This document shows, in pieces, positions 1 to 8,548 of a stretch of 30,549 nucleotides of DNA (positions are counted from its first letter, which is position 1; every line of letters starts with the position of its first letter). Made by a program: the position numbers and the translations under genes. The notes below the pieces were generated by a model, which searched no databases, had not been told where the DNA came from, and worked only from the letters and a program-made list of their open reading frames with translations. Where the stretch lies: the NCBI GenBank assembly GCA_002413785.1, contig DHXR01000039.1, forward strand, positions 1 to 30,549, written 5' to 3'. The stretch is from Mucilaginibacter sp. UBA5151. Its GTDB lineage: Bacteria > Bacteroidota > Bacteroidia > Sphingobacteriales > Sphingobacteriaceae.

Positions 1-166
1 AAAAGCCTACGGATGGATAAACGGAATGAAAGTAAGTTATCCGGGCATGTTTTATCACTGGACATTATTCTAACCTGTTTGATTGTATGATAAGAGCCGT
101 ATGATGCGAGAGGTTCACGTACGATTGTGTGAGAGGCTTGGGCTGAAATGCCCTTGCCTGCTCGAC
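1..166 (+). mobile_element. 3' end of a group II intron (domains V and VI)
   Basis: The end of the intron reverse transcriptase (stop at 71-73) is followed by a domain V-like hairpin at 94-127 and a domain VI-like hairpin at about 135-158, then CTCGAC at 161-166, a typical group II intron end. In domain V the AGC triad is at 95-97, a GAGA (GNRA) tetraloop at 108-111 and the AC bulge at 117-118. Four of the expected pairs are not canonical (94/127, 97/124, 105/114, 106/113), so the copy may be decayed or belong to a divergent lineage. The body of the intron lies outside the window. The boundary at 166 is inferred from similarity to known ends, not from an empty site. Confidence 0.75.
2..73 (+). 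CDS. ltrA: Group II intron reverse transcriptase/maturase, C-terminal end only (partial)
   Basis: The open frame enters from the left edge and encodes the last 23 residues, beginning KAYGWINGMK and ending YPGMFYHWTLF, before a TAA stop at 71-73. A Tyr-Pro-(x)-Met-Phe-x-His-Trp tail is characteristic of group II intron-encoded reverse transcriptases, which bind the intron RNA, assist its splicing and reverse-transcribe it at the target. The assignment rests mainly on the domain V-like structure that follows about 20 bp downstream, exactly where it should be. No catalytic domain is visible here, so activity cannot be judged. The gene symbol is the generic family symbol. Confidence 0.65.
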   Translation, partial: KAYGWINGMKVSYPGMFYHWTLF

Positions 167-248
167 GATGACAAAATAAAAATTTACTCCACCGCCCACT
201 CATGTATCCCTGCCGGGTTATCAGCCTGCAATTGCACTTCCATTTTTA

Positions 249-281
249 AAACTTACGAAGTTTTGAAAACTTCGTAAGTTT
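249..281. terminator. Perfect 16-bp inverted repeat, probable bidirectional terminator
   Basis: AAACTTACGAAGTTTT at 249-264 is followed after one base by its exact reverse complement at 266-281. It lies between the end of the intron and the 3' end of the amylase gene (stop at 304), where a terminator for the minus-strand gene is expected. The arms are A/T-flanked. It could equally be a dispersed palindromic repeat that doubles as a terminator. Confidence 0.5.
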
Positions 282-303
282 AATATCAGTTCAATGCGTG
301 ATT

Positions 304-2223
304 TTATTGATTTAAAGGCGTATTGCTATATACATGATATTCCCCTGGCTGCAGGGTGACGTTATAAGGTAATGACGTAATGTTGATGCTCGTACCGGTG
401 ATATTATCATACCAGGTACCGGTTGACGGAAAACTTAAAACAGCCGGTTCAGGGATCACATCAAAATTACCGATCACTTCCACATTATTGGCTTTATTGG
501 GATCGGGTAGGTGGATAAATTTAACCGAACCGGCAAGGTTATAGGTAGAATTGGTTGCTGTGAAAGCCGCGTTTTTTTCCTTCATTTTTATCATTTTGGC
601 ATAAACGCCGAATAAGTGCCGGCGATTAGCATCGGCCATGTATTCCCAGTGAGGTGGTTTATCAGATAAACGGCCTCCTAAATCATTGATACTGATATCA
701 TAGCCCCGTTCGCCAAATTCCCATAGCATCTTTGGCCCGGGCGATGAGAACATAAAAGCAGCACCCATTTCATCCCGCTTTAAACCGGTAGCAAGATCCT
801 TGATACTATAAGTTCCGCTGCTATTTCCATAAGCGGCATTTTTAAACTGAAGCCTTTCTTCATCATGGCTTTCAAAATAGGCTACCAGTGCATACGGGTT
901 TGTAAAACTATAAGAATCATAAAACAGGCCGGATAAGTCCCATGAGCCGCCGCTATCGTTATAACTCATGGTGGCCTGTTCACCGTTGGTACTCAAATTC
1001 GCCCATGTCATCATACCCTGGTTTGCCAGTTCAGATTCTTCCTGGTTGCTTGCAAAATCTTCGAGGATTACGTAGAATTTGGGATCAATACCCATCATAA
1101 AGCTGTTATAATCTTTCCAGATAGCCACCCGGCTTGCATCATAATTACCCCACAAACCAACATCGCTGCCCGAATTGGTTTGTGTAAACCCTTTTGCCAT
1201 ATCGAACCTGAAACCATCAATATGATACTCGGTCATCCACCATTTTAATACATTTTTTACAAAATATTTGGTAGCCAGGCTTTGGTGGTTAAACTGAAAG
1301 CCCACATTGTAAGGGTGTGTGGCCACAGTGTTGTACCAGGGGTTATTGGCTGCCGGTGCGCCCCCGCTAAAGTACATCTGAACCATGGGCGACGACCCGA
1401 AGGAATGGTTTAAAACAATATCCTGTATTACAGCTATACCTTTTGAATGGCAGGCATCTATCAGCGCCTTTAAATCATTTTTTGTACCGTAATATTTATC
1501 AGGCGCGAAGTAAAAATTGGGGTTATAGCCCCACGAGTCGTTACCTTCAAACTCGTTGAAAGGCATCATTTCAATTGCGTTTACGCCCAGCCTTACAAAG
1601 TAATTGAGGGTATCTTTAATTGTTTTGTAATCATGTGTTGCAACAAAATCACGCACAAGCATCTCATAAATCACCAAATTTTTCGGGTCAGGACGGGTAA
1701 ACGAAGTGGTTTGCCAGGTATAAGCCGGTTGGTTGGCCCAAAATGTGCTCACAATACCCGTAGTTAACCCTGTGGGATAAGCTTTCAGGCTGGGATAGGT
1801 TGTAGATGAAATGTATTTGTCATTGTTGGGGTCGAGCACCTTTTCGGTATAAGGATCGGCAACTTTAAGGGTGGCATCTATTAAATACTGGTAAGCATAC
1901 TCTTTTGCCGGGTCCAGGTTATCAACCTGTATCCACCAGCGGGTGCCGTCAGTTGAGTTCTTCATGGCATACTGACTGCCCGTTTGCCAGTTATTAAAAT
2001 CGCCAATAACGGTGACTGACTTTTTTGATGGCGCATACAAATTAAAAATCACCGACTTGCCGCCGTTAATAAAAGTAACCCCATCATTAGCCCCGGCAGG
2101 GACCTCCACGCCGGTTACGGGAACGTTCCCGGAATTATTGTCAACTTTAGGCGTTTTTTTGCATGAAGTGATACCCTCCAGTAAAACACCGGCGAGCAGT
2201 AAGTACAAAATCCTGATATTCAT
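304..2223 (-). CDS. Alpha-amylase family (GH13) lipoprotein
   Basis: 639-residue outer-membrane or periplasmic glycoside hydrolase acting on alpha-glucans. The N terminus is a lipoprotein signal with lipobox ITSC (lipidated Cys21, followed by two Lys). Residues about 48-140 form an immunoglobulin-like/CBM48-type domain (GVTFINGGKSVIFNLYAP, GDFNNW). The GH13 barrel follows with its conserved regions: DIVLNH at 268-273, GFRFD at 337-341 with Asp341 as nucleophile, ILED with Glu388 as acid/base, and ESHDE at 451-455. A C-terminal beta domain runs from about 560. All three catalytic acids are present, so it should be active. No SusC/SusD pair is adjacent, so it is not in a classical Sus locus here. 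Whether it is an amylase, a pullulanase-like or a branching-type enzyme cannot be told from the motifs alone. Confidence 0.93.
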   Translation of the reverse strand: MNIRILYLLLAGVLLEGITSCKKTPKVDNNSGNVPVTGVEVPAGANDGVTFINGGKSVIFNLYAPSKKSVTVIGDFNNWQTGSQYAMKNSTDGTRWWIQVDNLDPAKEYAYQYLIDATLKVADPYTEKVLDPNNDKYISSTTYPSLKAYPTGLTTGIVSTFWANQPAYTWQTTSFTRPDPKNLVIYEMLVRDFVATHDYKTIKDTLNYFVRLGVNAIEMMPFNEFEGNDSWGYNPNFYFAPDKYYGTKNDLKALIDACHSKGIAVIQDIVLNHSFGSSPMVQMYFSGGAPAANNPWYNTVATHPYNVGFQFNHQSLATKYFVKNVLKWWMTEYHIDGFRFDMAKGFTQTNSGSDVGLWGNYDASRVAIWKDYNSFMMGIDPKFYVILEDFASNQEESELANQGMMTWANLSTNGEQATMSYNDSGGSWDLSGLFYDSYSFTNPYALVAYFESHDEERLQFKNAAYGNSSGTYSIKDLATGLKRDEMGAAFMFSSPGPKMLWEFGERGYDISINDLGGRLSDKPPHWEYMADANRRHLFGVYAKMIKMKEKNAAFTATNSTYNLAGSVKFIHLPDPNKANNVEVIGNFDVIPEPAVLSFPSTGTWYDNITGTSINITSLPYNVTLQPGEYHVYSNTPLNQ

Positions 2224-2309
2224 ATCTTTTCTTCTATATAATTGGTTTATAAATTAAAACTAAAAGTATAAATTAATCTTTGATTTTTTGGAGGATTATC
2301 TTCAATTAC

Positions 2310-2678
2310 TCATTTAATAAAATTTTTAACTATCGCCAATAACTCATCCACGTCAAAAGGTTTCTTCAGATAAGCATCCGCAAGCCCGGCTTCGGCAATT
2401 TCTTTTATATTACTTACCGCCGACATAATGATAACCGGGATGTGACTTGTTGCCTTATTTGATTTTAACTCGCGGCACAACTGCTCTCCGGTGGCGTCTG
2501 TTTTCCATTCGGTCAGCCAATTATCAATTAAGACAAGGTAAGGGCTAAAATCCGTCACCGACTTTAAAATCCGGGAATCTCCCGAAGCCATCACCTCATA
2601 GCCTTTCTCTTCCAGTATAAAGGTAATAATATCCCTTATATCCTTGTCGTCTTCAATAACTAATATTTTGGAGGCCAT
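2310..2678 (-). CDS. Single-domain response regulator (CheY-like receiver)
   Basis: 122 residues, receiver domain only, with no output domain. The acidic pair is Asp10/Asp11, the phospho-acceptor Asp52 is in LVLIDNW, the switch residue is Ser86 in IIMSA, and the conserved Lys106 is in LKKPF. The protein would take phosphate from a histidine kinase and act through protein-protein contact; no kinase gene is adjacent, so the partner is unknown. The loop after Asp52 (LTEWKTDATGEQ) is longer than usual and resembles receivers paired with hybrid kinases in Bacteroidota. It is transcribed in the same direction as the amylase gene (87-bp gap), but a functional link is not evident. Confidence 0.9.
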   Translation of the reverse strand: MASKILVIEDDKDIRDIITFILEEKGYEVMASGDSRILKSVTDFSPYLVLIDNWLTEWKTDATGEQLCRELKSNKATSHIPVIIMSAVSNIKEIAEAGLADAYLKKPFDVDELLAIVKNFIK

Positions 2679-2952
2679 AAACTTTTAAGACTTTGTAATT
2701 GCATAACAACCAGGGGGTATGCCTTTTGTTTTAAATTTTGATTTAATTTTTTAGCCCCCGCTAAACAACAAAGCCTTCATGAACGCCCCTGAAAAATAAA
2801 CAGCAGATGAATGATCTCCGCCCTCAATAGGAGTCCTTCGGAACGGTTGGGGGACTTTTTGATGTTCCCTGGAAAAGATGCTGCCTTTATAATTCCATCT
2901 TAATTATTGAAGCTGCTAACGGCGCCCGTTTCCAGGCTGACCCGGTTTCAGG

Positions 2953-3537
2953 TTATACGGGCTGGGGGATATTATAACAAATACGGCAGCGTGGCTCATA
3001 GCTTTCCTTTTCGCCAAGCAATATTTTGCTTTCATCAGGCACAAGCCTGAAAGAGTACATGGCAGGGTTGCCGCACCATACACATACGGCCTGCAATTTG
3101 GTTACCGATTCGGCCATTGCCATTATAGCCGGCATAGGGCCAAAGGGCTGCCCTTTGAAATCCATATCAAGACCGGCAACAATCACACGTACACCTTTGT
3201 TGGCCAATATATTACACACATCAGGCAGTTCTGCATCAAAAAACTGTGCCTCATCAATACCTACCACATGCACATCACTGGCCAGTAAGAGTATTGAGGA
3301 TGCATTTTCGACCGGTGTTGACGGGATAGAATTTTCATTATGCGATACGAGGGCATTTTCCAGGTACCGGGTATCTGCCTTGTGGCTAAATATTTCGACT
3401 TTTAACCTGGCTATCCTGGCCCGGTTTAACCTTCTGATAAGTTCTTCGGTTTTACCGGAGAACATGGATCCGCAAACCACTTCGATGCTGCCGCCCAACT
3501 CACTTTTTCGCTTAAAAAATTCTTCGTTAAATACCAT
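2953..3537 (-). CDS. tdk: Thymidine kinase (type II)
   Basis: Phosphorylates thymidine with ATP in the pyrimidine salvage pathway; cytosolic, normally a tetramer. The P-loop GSMFSGKTEEL and the Asp-Glu-Ala-Gln motif (GIDEAQFF, with the catalytic Glu) are intact. A zinc-binding lasso domain has two Cys pairs, CVWC and CRIC, near the C terminus. I chose the ATG at 3537 (MVFNEEFF, 194 aa) because it gives the usual short N-terminal lead before the first strand; an in-frame ATG seven codons upstream at 3558 is possible. The gene stands alone on the minus strand, divergent from the unknown gene at 3666. Confidence 0.93.
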   Translation of the reverse strand: MVFNEEFFKRKSELGGSIEVVCGSMFSGKTEELIRRLNRARIARLKVEIFSHKADTRYLENALVSHNENSIPSTPVENASSILLLASDVHVVGIDEAQFFDAELPDVCNILANKGVRVIVAGLDMDFKGQPFGPMPAIMAMAESVTKLQAVCVWCGNPAMYSFRLVPDESKILLGEKESYEPRCRICYNIPQPV

Positions 3538-3577
3538 TTTTCTATTTAGTGATTTCACCGATTTACCAGTTATTTAA

Positions 3578-3612
3578 AACTAATCTCCAATCTCCAGCCT
3601 CTAATCTCTAAC
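3578..3612. repeat. CTAATCTC word repeat (single arm)
   Basis: A short run of imperfect copies of CTAATCTC(C/T) lies in the divergent spacer between tdk and the gene at 3666. The same word family, in either orientation, recurs at 9376-9414, 9430-9452, 9884-9922, 12721-12755 and 13217-13230. No inverted partner is seen within this spacer. Confidence 0.6.
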
Positions 3613-3665
3613 AGCAAATATCAGAATTTAATCTTATTTTTGATACGCATTTCTAACATTGAGAC

Positions 3666-4616
3666 ATGAAGCAAAAGGAAGTTTTTAAAAAGATAGGTGA
3701 TATAATAAAGGAGCTTAGTGACCAATATGAATATCTTAAAACGGTACCGGACGATTTAAATGATCTGGAACTTGAACTTTTTGTATCCAACGCACATTTC
3801 CTGACAGCCCACATTGAAATTTTGAGTAAACTTAATTTACAAAACAGTAAAATTAAAAGGCTGCCGGTTGAAAAAACAGAGACGACTTACGAACAAAAAT
3901 ATTTTGAGCCAATGGTTCAGCAGATGAAACCGGCTGCCGGGATAACAGGGGAGAAACCTGCAAAGCTTGCTGCTAAACCGGTGGAAATAGTTTTTACAAG
4001 AGAGGATGATAAGGAAGAAAAGGCGGTAACCCCGGTTAACGCTGAACCCGAAATACCTGCTGATGCGGAGCCTGTAACAATACGGCATGAATTGATTTTA
4101 GACGATACCCAGAATTGGGATGATGATGAAATGCTGCCTGACGAAGATGAAAACATACCTGATGAAAATGAAGCGTTTAAAAAGGCGGAAAAAAGAAAAC
4201 CAGGCAATTCTGCGGTAACAGAAGCAAATAATGAGGTTACTGCCGCTCCCGCTGATGATATAAGCGGGCCTGAAGTACCCCCTAAAGCTACAGAAGAAGA
4301 GTTACTCACCATCAATGAGAAAATATCATCTCAGTTAAGTGACAAAGGAATAGCGAGGACTGAACAACTAAGCGTGAAGCCTATCGGTGATATTAAACTG
4401 GCGATTACCCTGAATGACAAATTGCTATATGTAAAAGATCTTTTTAACGGCTATAACCTGGCCTACAGTGAGGCCGTAGAAATACTAAACAGGTTTAACA
4501 CTTTTGAAGAGGCCATGCGCTTTTTGAAAACCAATTATGTAACAAAAAATAACTGGGAAAGCAAACCGGCCACTACCGAAAAGTTTTATGCGCTGTTGAA
4601 AAGACGGTATGCTTAG
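3666..4616 (+). CDS. Conserved protein of unknown function with acidic central linker
   Basis: 316 residues, no signal peptide or membrane segment, so probably cytoplasmic. Three zones are visible. Residues 1-65 are predicted helical (KIGDIIKELSDQYEYLK, SNAHFLTAHIEILSKL). Residues about 75-215 are low-complexity and strongly acidic, rich in Glu, Asp, Pro and Ala. Residues about 225-316 form a compact domain (IKLAITLNDKLLYVKDLFNG, YSEAVEILNRFNTFEEAMRFL, ending LLKRRYA). I recognise this layout as typical of a conserved hypothetical family in Sphingobacteriales but cannot name a function. The two ordered ends joined by an acidic linker suggest a scaffold or binding protein (inference). Confidence 0.8.
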   Translation: MKQKEVFKKIGDIIKELSDQYEYLKTVPDDLNDLELELFVSNAHFLTAHIEILSKLNLQNSKIKRLPVEKTETTYEQKYFEPMVQQMKPAAGITGEKPAKLAAKPVEIVFTREDDKEEKAVTPVNAEPEIPADAEPVTIRHELILDDTQNWDDDEMLPDEDENIPDENEAFKKAEKRKPGNSAVTEANNEVTAAPADDISGPEVPPKATEEELLTINEKISSQLSDKGIARTEQLSVKPIGDIKLAITLNDKLLYVKDLFNGYNLAYSEAVEILNRFNTFEEAMRFLKTNYVTKNNWESKPATTEKFYALLKRRYA

Positions 4617-4853
4617 TTTGTAGTTGGCAATTTTCAGTTGGCAGTTAAAACCAAACTGCAAACTGACGATTGGCAACTGAAAACTACCCTCCGGCAACTG
4701 CAAATGCCGATTGGCAACTGCCAACTGCCCACCGGTAACTGCGCACTGCCCACCGGTAACTGCGCACTGCCCACCGGTAACTGCAAACTGCGCACTGCCA
4801 ACCGGTAACTGCAAACTGCGCACTGCAAACTGCCCACCGGCAACTGCTAACTC
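4617..4853. repeat. AACTGC/AGTTGGCA word repeats with 21/28-bp tandem units
   Basis: The whole spacer between the convergent unknown gene and rodA consists of imperfect copies of (C)AACTGCC(C) and its reverse complement GGCAGTTG. The left part (4620-4650) carries the inverted form and the rest carries the forward form. Within it, units starting CACCGGTAACTGC repeat at 4730, 4751 and 4772 (21, 21 and 28 bp; the longer ones carry an extra AAACTGC), with a fourth starting at 4800. Short frames seen here on the minus strand are translations of the repeat. Confidence 0.85.
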
Positions 4854-4854
4854 C

Positions 4855-6117
4855 CTAAACAATCCCCATCCTGTTTGAATCCAGCTTCAGGAGCACAAAT
4901 AGCAACATGGTAAAGTTTAACAACGATGAGCCCCCATAGCTTATAAACGGCAATGGGATGCCAATAACCGGCGCCAGGCCTATTGTGGTAGCAATATTTA
5001 TAAAAACATGGAAGAATATGATGGATGCTACTCCATAGCCGTAAATTCGTGAAAATGGCGATCGCTGCCTTTCGGCGATGAAAATTATGCGTAATACCAA
5101 CAACAAATAAAGGCCCAAAACCACTCCCGACCCTGCAAAACCCCACTCTTCGCCTACGGTACAAAAAATAAAATCGGTGCTTTGAGCCGGCACAAATGAA
5201 TATTTTGTTTGTGTGCCGTTCAAGTAGCCCTTCCCCCAAAGCTTTCCTGAACCAATGGCAATTTTCGACTGGTAAACATTATAACCTTTGCCCCTTAAGT
5301 CGGATTTTATACCCAAAACAATATCTATACGTACCTTTTGATGCGGTTGTAAAACATGGTTATAAATAAATTTCACACTTAATACAAATGCAATGCAGAT
5401 AGCCAGACCTGTAATAATGGTTACAGTCAGCTTTTTGTTTTTGCGGAACAGTAAGATAATGATTAGGGCAAGCGCAGTTATTACAGCAATAACATATAAT
5501 GGTGTAAATAAAATTGAGGTAAGGAAAAGCACAATAAACAAAGCGCTGATCACTAAAAAATAAGGCGAAAGCCCTTCGCGGTATAAAACAAAGATCAGCG
5601 AATAAAAAACAAGCGTTGAACCCATATCGGGTTGCAGTAAGATCAACAACATCGGCACCCCAATAATGGCAACGGCAATAAAAAAGGAGCGCCATTCTGC
5701 TATCCGCACATTTGTGGCGCTGAGGTATCTTGCTAAAAGTAAACAGGTGGCGAACTTCGCAAATTCTGATGGTTGTAACCTGATACCTCCCCCAAGTGAT
5801 AACCATGCCTGGTTTCCGCCAACATTCCGCCCGATGACTAACACCAGTATCAGGAGTAAGAGAGAAATGATATAAAAAGCCGGTGACAATGCGATTATAA
5901 ACCTGCTTTCGAGCAATAGGATAACCGTGCCGATACCCAATGAAAATATGATATACCAAAATTGTTTGCTATAGTCTGTCTTAAAATCTAAAATACCGGC
6001 ATGCGCCGGGTCAAAAACGGCGGCACGGATATTGAACCAGCCGATAGTACAAAGAGCCAGGTAGATAAACACGGTTACCCAATCAACATTAAAAAAGAAA
6101 CTGCGCTGGTTATTCAT
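4855..6117 (-). CDS. rodA: Rod shape-determining peptidoglycan glycosyltransferase RodA
   Basis: 420-residue SEDS-family integral membrane protein that polymerises lipid II into glycan strands for lateral wall growth, working with PBP2. About ten hydrophobic segments span the sequence. Family signatures are present: QPSEFAK at 115-121, the long extracellular loop ending GKGYLNGTQ at 296-303, and STDFIF at 313-318 containing the conserved Asp315, followed by GEEWGF. It ends PFISYGGSSLL and a short tail. Its start codon overlaps the stop of mrdA by 4 bp, indicating translational coupling. It is the last gene of the mreB-mreC-mreD-mrdA-rodA operon. Confidence 0.96.
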   Translation of the reverse strand: MNNQRSFFFNVDWVTVFIYLALCTIGWFNIRAAVFDPAHAGILDFKTDYSKQFWYIIFSLGIGTVILLLESRFIIALSPAFYIISLLLLILVLVIGRNVGGNQAWLSLGGGIRLQPSEFAKFATCLLLARYLSATNVRIAEWRSFFIAVAIIGVPMLLILLQPDMGSTLVFYSLIFVLYREGLSPYFLVISALFIVLFLTSILFTPLYVIAVITALALIIILLFRKNKKLTVTIITGLAICIAFVLSVKFIYNHVLQPHQKVRIDIVLGIKSDLRGKGYNVYQSKIAIGSGKLWGKGYLNGTQTKYSFVPAQSTDFIFCTVGEEWGFAGSGVVLGLYLLLVLRIIFIAERQRSPFSRIYGYGVASIIFFHVFINIATTIGLAPVIGIPLPFISYGGSSLLNFTMLLFVLLKLDSNRMGIV

Positions 6118-8033
6118 CTTCTTTGTTTATTGGCTTTATTGGCCGAATCCTTTTTTAAATTTGGGGGAATAGGCGGAGGTACAGTTTTTCTGATCTTAGG
6201 AATAATATCAGGAAGCTTATTTGCATTCATAAAATATTCAGGCGTTATCCCCGACTCGCGTTGCGAAACACTGCCACGTAAATACTTTTCAACTATAAAA
6301 CTTGCAATAGGGGCGGCCCAATGCGCGCCTTCTCCTGAATTTTCAACTATTACGGCAATGGCAATTTTAGGGTGATCGCGCGGGGCAAAGGCTACAAATA
6401 CAGAATTAGGCTCACCATGGGAATTTTGCGCTGTACCTGTTTTTCCGCACATTACAATACCAGGGATTTTAGACCTTATGGCCGTGCCGTTATCAACTAC
6501 GGCTTGCATCCCGTTTATTACCGGATCGAAATATTGCGAATCTATCCCTACATAATTTCTTTCGGTATATTCTTTCCTGATCACATTTTGGGCGCTGATT
6601 GCTTTAATTAAATGTGGTTTGTAATAATATCCCTGGTTGGCAATGGTACATTCAAGGTTGGCCATCTGCAAAGGAGTGGCCTCCAGTTCGCCCTGGCCAA
6701 TTGCCAGAGAAATAATAGTACTTGAGTGCCATCCGCCAGGTTTGTAAACATTATCGTAGTGTAAAGGGGTAGGTAAATTCCCCCTGGATTCCCCCGGCAT
6801 ATCAAGGCCAAGTTTCGCCCCTAATCCAAATTTATTAACTTTTGCCCGCCAGGTGGCAAAAGTTGCTTCTGTTTGCCTGGTGCCGTTATGGTCGAGGATC
6901 TTTTGAAATACCATGGAGAAATAACCATTGCATGATTTAGCAACGGCGCTGCTTAAATTTACGAGGCCATGTGCCTCCCCGTTATTACAAGGGATTTTTC
7001 GGTTACCAGCCTTATAATATCCCGGACAGAAATAAGTGGTTTGCGGTGTGATAATACCCTCCTGCAAGGCAATCAGCGCACTAAGGGGTTTAAAGGAAGA
7101 ACCCGGCGGATATTTTGCCTGTATTGGCCTGATGAAAAATGGGTTATAGGGATTCGCATACATTTTTGCAGCGTTATTGCCACGCTCCCGGCCAACCATC
7201 AAATTCGGGTCGTACGTTGGGCTGCTGACATAACATAATATTTCGCCCGTGGAGGGTTCAATCGCTACAATACTGCCTTCCTTATTCTGCATTAGTTTCT
7301 CGCCAAATTCCTGGATGCTGATGTCTAATGACGAAGTTAAACGCTGGCCTGCAACAGCCGCGGTGTCAAACAAACCATTGGCATAATGGCCTTTTGGCTT
7401 GTTACGCGAATCAACCATTAAATTTTCAACCCCTCTTTGGCCCCTTAAAACTGCTTCGTAAGATTTTTCAACACCGGTAACGCCAATGTAGTCGCCGGGA
7501 TGGTAATAGCCTCCCGAACGTTCGATATCTTTGTCCTGTACTTCGCCGATGTATCCTAAAAATTGAGCGGCCACGGAATCAGGATAAGTACGCAGGTACC
7601 TTGGCGTGGAATCAAAACCGGGAAATTCGGATAACCGTTCCTGTAAGGAGGCATAAGTTGTTGCCGAAAGCTGTTTTTCAAAAACCGATGGTAAATAGGG
7701 CGAATACTTAACCGCTTTGATCCATTGTTTATCAAAGGCCGCCCTGTCTATCCCTAATAACTTGCAAAACTCAACGGTGTCAAACGGTTTAACTTGTTTA
7801 GGCGTTACCATAATATCGTAAAAAGGAACATTTTGCACAAGAACCTTTCCGTTACGGTCTAATATTGGCCCACGGGCAGCATTGCTTATTTTCTGGCGGC
7901 GAACGTTATTATTGGCATAAATGGCATAGCGGTTATCAACTATCTGGATGTAAAATAACCTCGCCAGCAGTATCACAAGTATGGTAATGAAGATTCCTGC
8001 TATAACGTAGCGCCGTTCAAAAAAACTATTCAT
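6114..8033 (-). CDS. mrdA: Penicillin-binding protein 2 (elongation transpeptidase)
   Basis: 639-residue class B penicillin-binding protein, anchored by one N-terminal membrane segment (about residues 9-30), that cross-links peptidoglycan made by RodA. A dimerisation (pedestal) domain occupies about residues 45-230. The transpeptidase domain has all three active-site motifs: SSFK with nucleophile Ser312 and Lys315, SCN at 367-369, and KTG at 531-533. The C-terminal tail is basic and Pro/Lys-rich. The gene overlaps both neighbours (4 bp with mreD, 4 bp with rodA). The length agrees with other Bacteroidota PBP2 proteins. Confidence 0.96.
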   Translation of the reverse strand: MNSFFERRYVIAGIFITILVILLARLFYIQIVDNRYAIYANNNVRRQKISNAARGPILDRNGKVLVQNVPFYDIMVTPKQVKPFDTVEFCKLLGIDRAAFDKQWIKAVKYSPYLPSVFEKQLSATTYASLQERLSEFPGFDSTPRYLRTYPDSVAAQFLGYIGEVQDKDIERSGGYYHPGDYIGVTGVEKSYEAVLRGQRGVENLMVDSRNKPKGHYANGLFDTAAVAGQRLTSSLDISIQEFGEKLMQNKEGSIVAIEPSTGEILCYVSSPTYDPNLMVGRERGNNAAKMYANPYNPFFIRPIQAKYPPGSSFKPLSALIALQEGIITPQTTYFCPGYYKAGNRKIPCNNGEAHGLVNLSSAVAKSCNGYFSMVFQKILDHNGTRQTEATFATWRAKVNKFGLGAKLGLDMPGESRGNLPTPLHYDNVYKPGGWHSSTIISLAIGQGELEATPLQMANLECTIANQGYYYKPHLIKAISAQNVIRKEYTERNYVGIDSQYFDPVINGMQAVVDNGTAIRSKIPGIVMCGKTGTAQNSHGEPNSVFVAFAPRDHPKIAIAVIVENSGEGAHWAAPIASFIVEKYLRGSVSQRESGITPEYFMNANKLPDIIPKIRKTVPPPIPPNLKKDSANKANKQRR

Positions 8034-8548
8034 TTACGTTCTTTCCTTCTGAAAAATAACAAACCCGAAATTAATATTAAAAAAACTGTAAATATTGAAC
8101 TCAATAAAAAGCGGCTTAGTGTATATTGAATTTCCGAAAAGCTAAAAGCCTCAATGTTGAGGAGAAAAAAATGATGAAATAAAGTAAGTGTTATGGTATA
8201 AGTAAAAAACCACCTGAAACCCATGATGTTTAAAGTGGGTTCGGGTTCATTGTCAAAGCCATCCTTTTGAACTGTAAGGCTTATAAATATGATACGCACA
8301 AATGCCAGCAGCACACATGATGCGGCATGCAATCCTGGGGTATCATAAAAGGAGTCGATGGTTAGACCCATTAAAAATGCCAGCGCAAACAATAACAGGT
8401 TTGGTGTTTCAAAAGGCAGCAGCAAAATAAACAGGATATACAGGTACGGCGTAGAAAGGTTATACAAAGAAATGTTTTTCAGCAAAAAAACCTGTATAAA
8501 AACCAGTACGATGAACCTGAGCAGGTTAATTAAAATATGCTTACTCAT
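8030..8548 (-). CDS. mreD: Rod shape-determining protein MreD
   Basis: About 172 residues, almost entirely hydrophobic with five or so membrane segments, and the charged C terminus RRKERK. MreD is a membrane subunit of the elongasome, linking MreC to the synthetic enzymes. I set the start at the ATG of MSKHILINLLRF (8548): it overlaps the mreC stop by 8 bp, a normal coupled arrangement. A longer in-frame start at 8641 would overlap mreC by 100 bp and add a non-hydrophobic lead, so I reject it. Identification rests on size, hydrophobicity and operon position, as MreD sequences are poorly conserved. Confidence 0.9.
   Translation of the reverse strand: MSKHILINLLRFIVLVFIQVFLLKNISLYNLSTPYLYILFILLLPFETPNLLLFALAFLMGLTIDSFYDTPGLHAASCVLLAFVRIIFISLTVQKDGFDNEPEPTLNIMGFRWFFTYTITLTLFHHFFLLNIEAFSFSEIQYTLSRFLLSSIFTVFLILISGLLFFRRKERK

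Noticed and set aside
83..277. 64-residue plus-strand frame at the left edge
   Set aside because: It is the translation of group II intron domains V/VI and the following palindrome; the region is explained as structural RNA.
2750..2765. Small TTTAGC-CCCC-GCTAAA hairpin in the response regulator/tdk gap
   Set aside because: Only 6 bp of stem and no T-tract; too weak to call a terminator, although it echoes the GCTAAA word.
4485..4862. Minus-strand frames of 125 and 69 residues rich in QLPVGS/AVTGGQ repeats
   Set aside because: They are translations of the AACTGC word repeats in three frames; no promoter, and they overlap the 3' ends of two real genes.
5360..5959. 199-residue minus-strand frame inside rodA
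   Set aside because: Shadow of rodA in another frame, with Cys/His/Tyr-rich composition and no recognisable domain.
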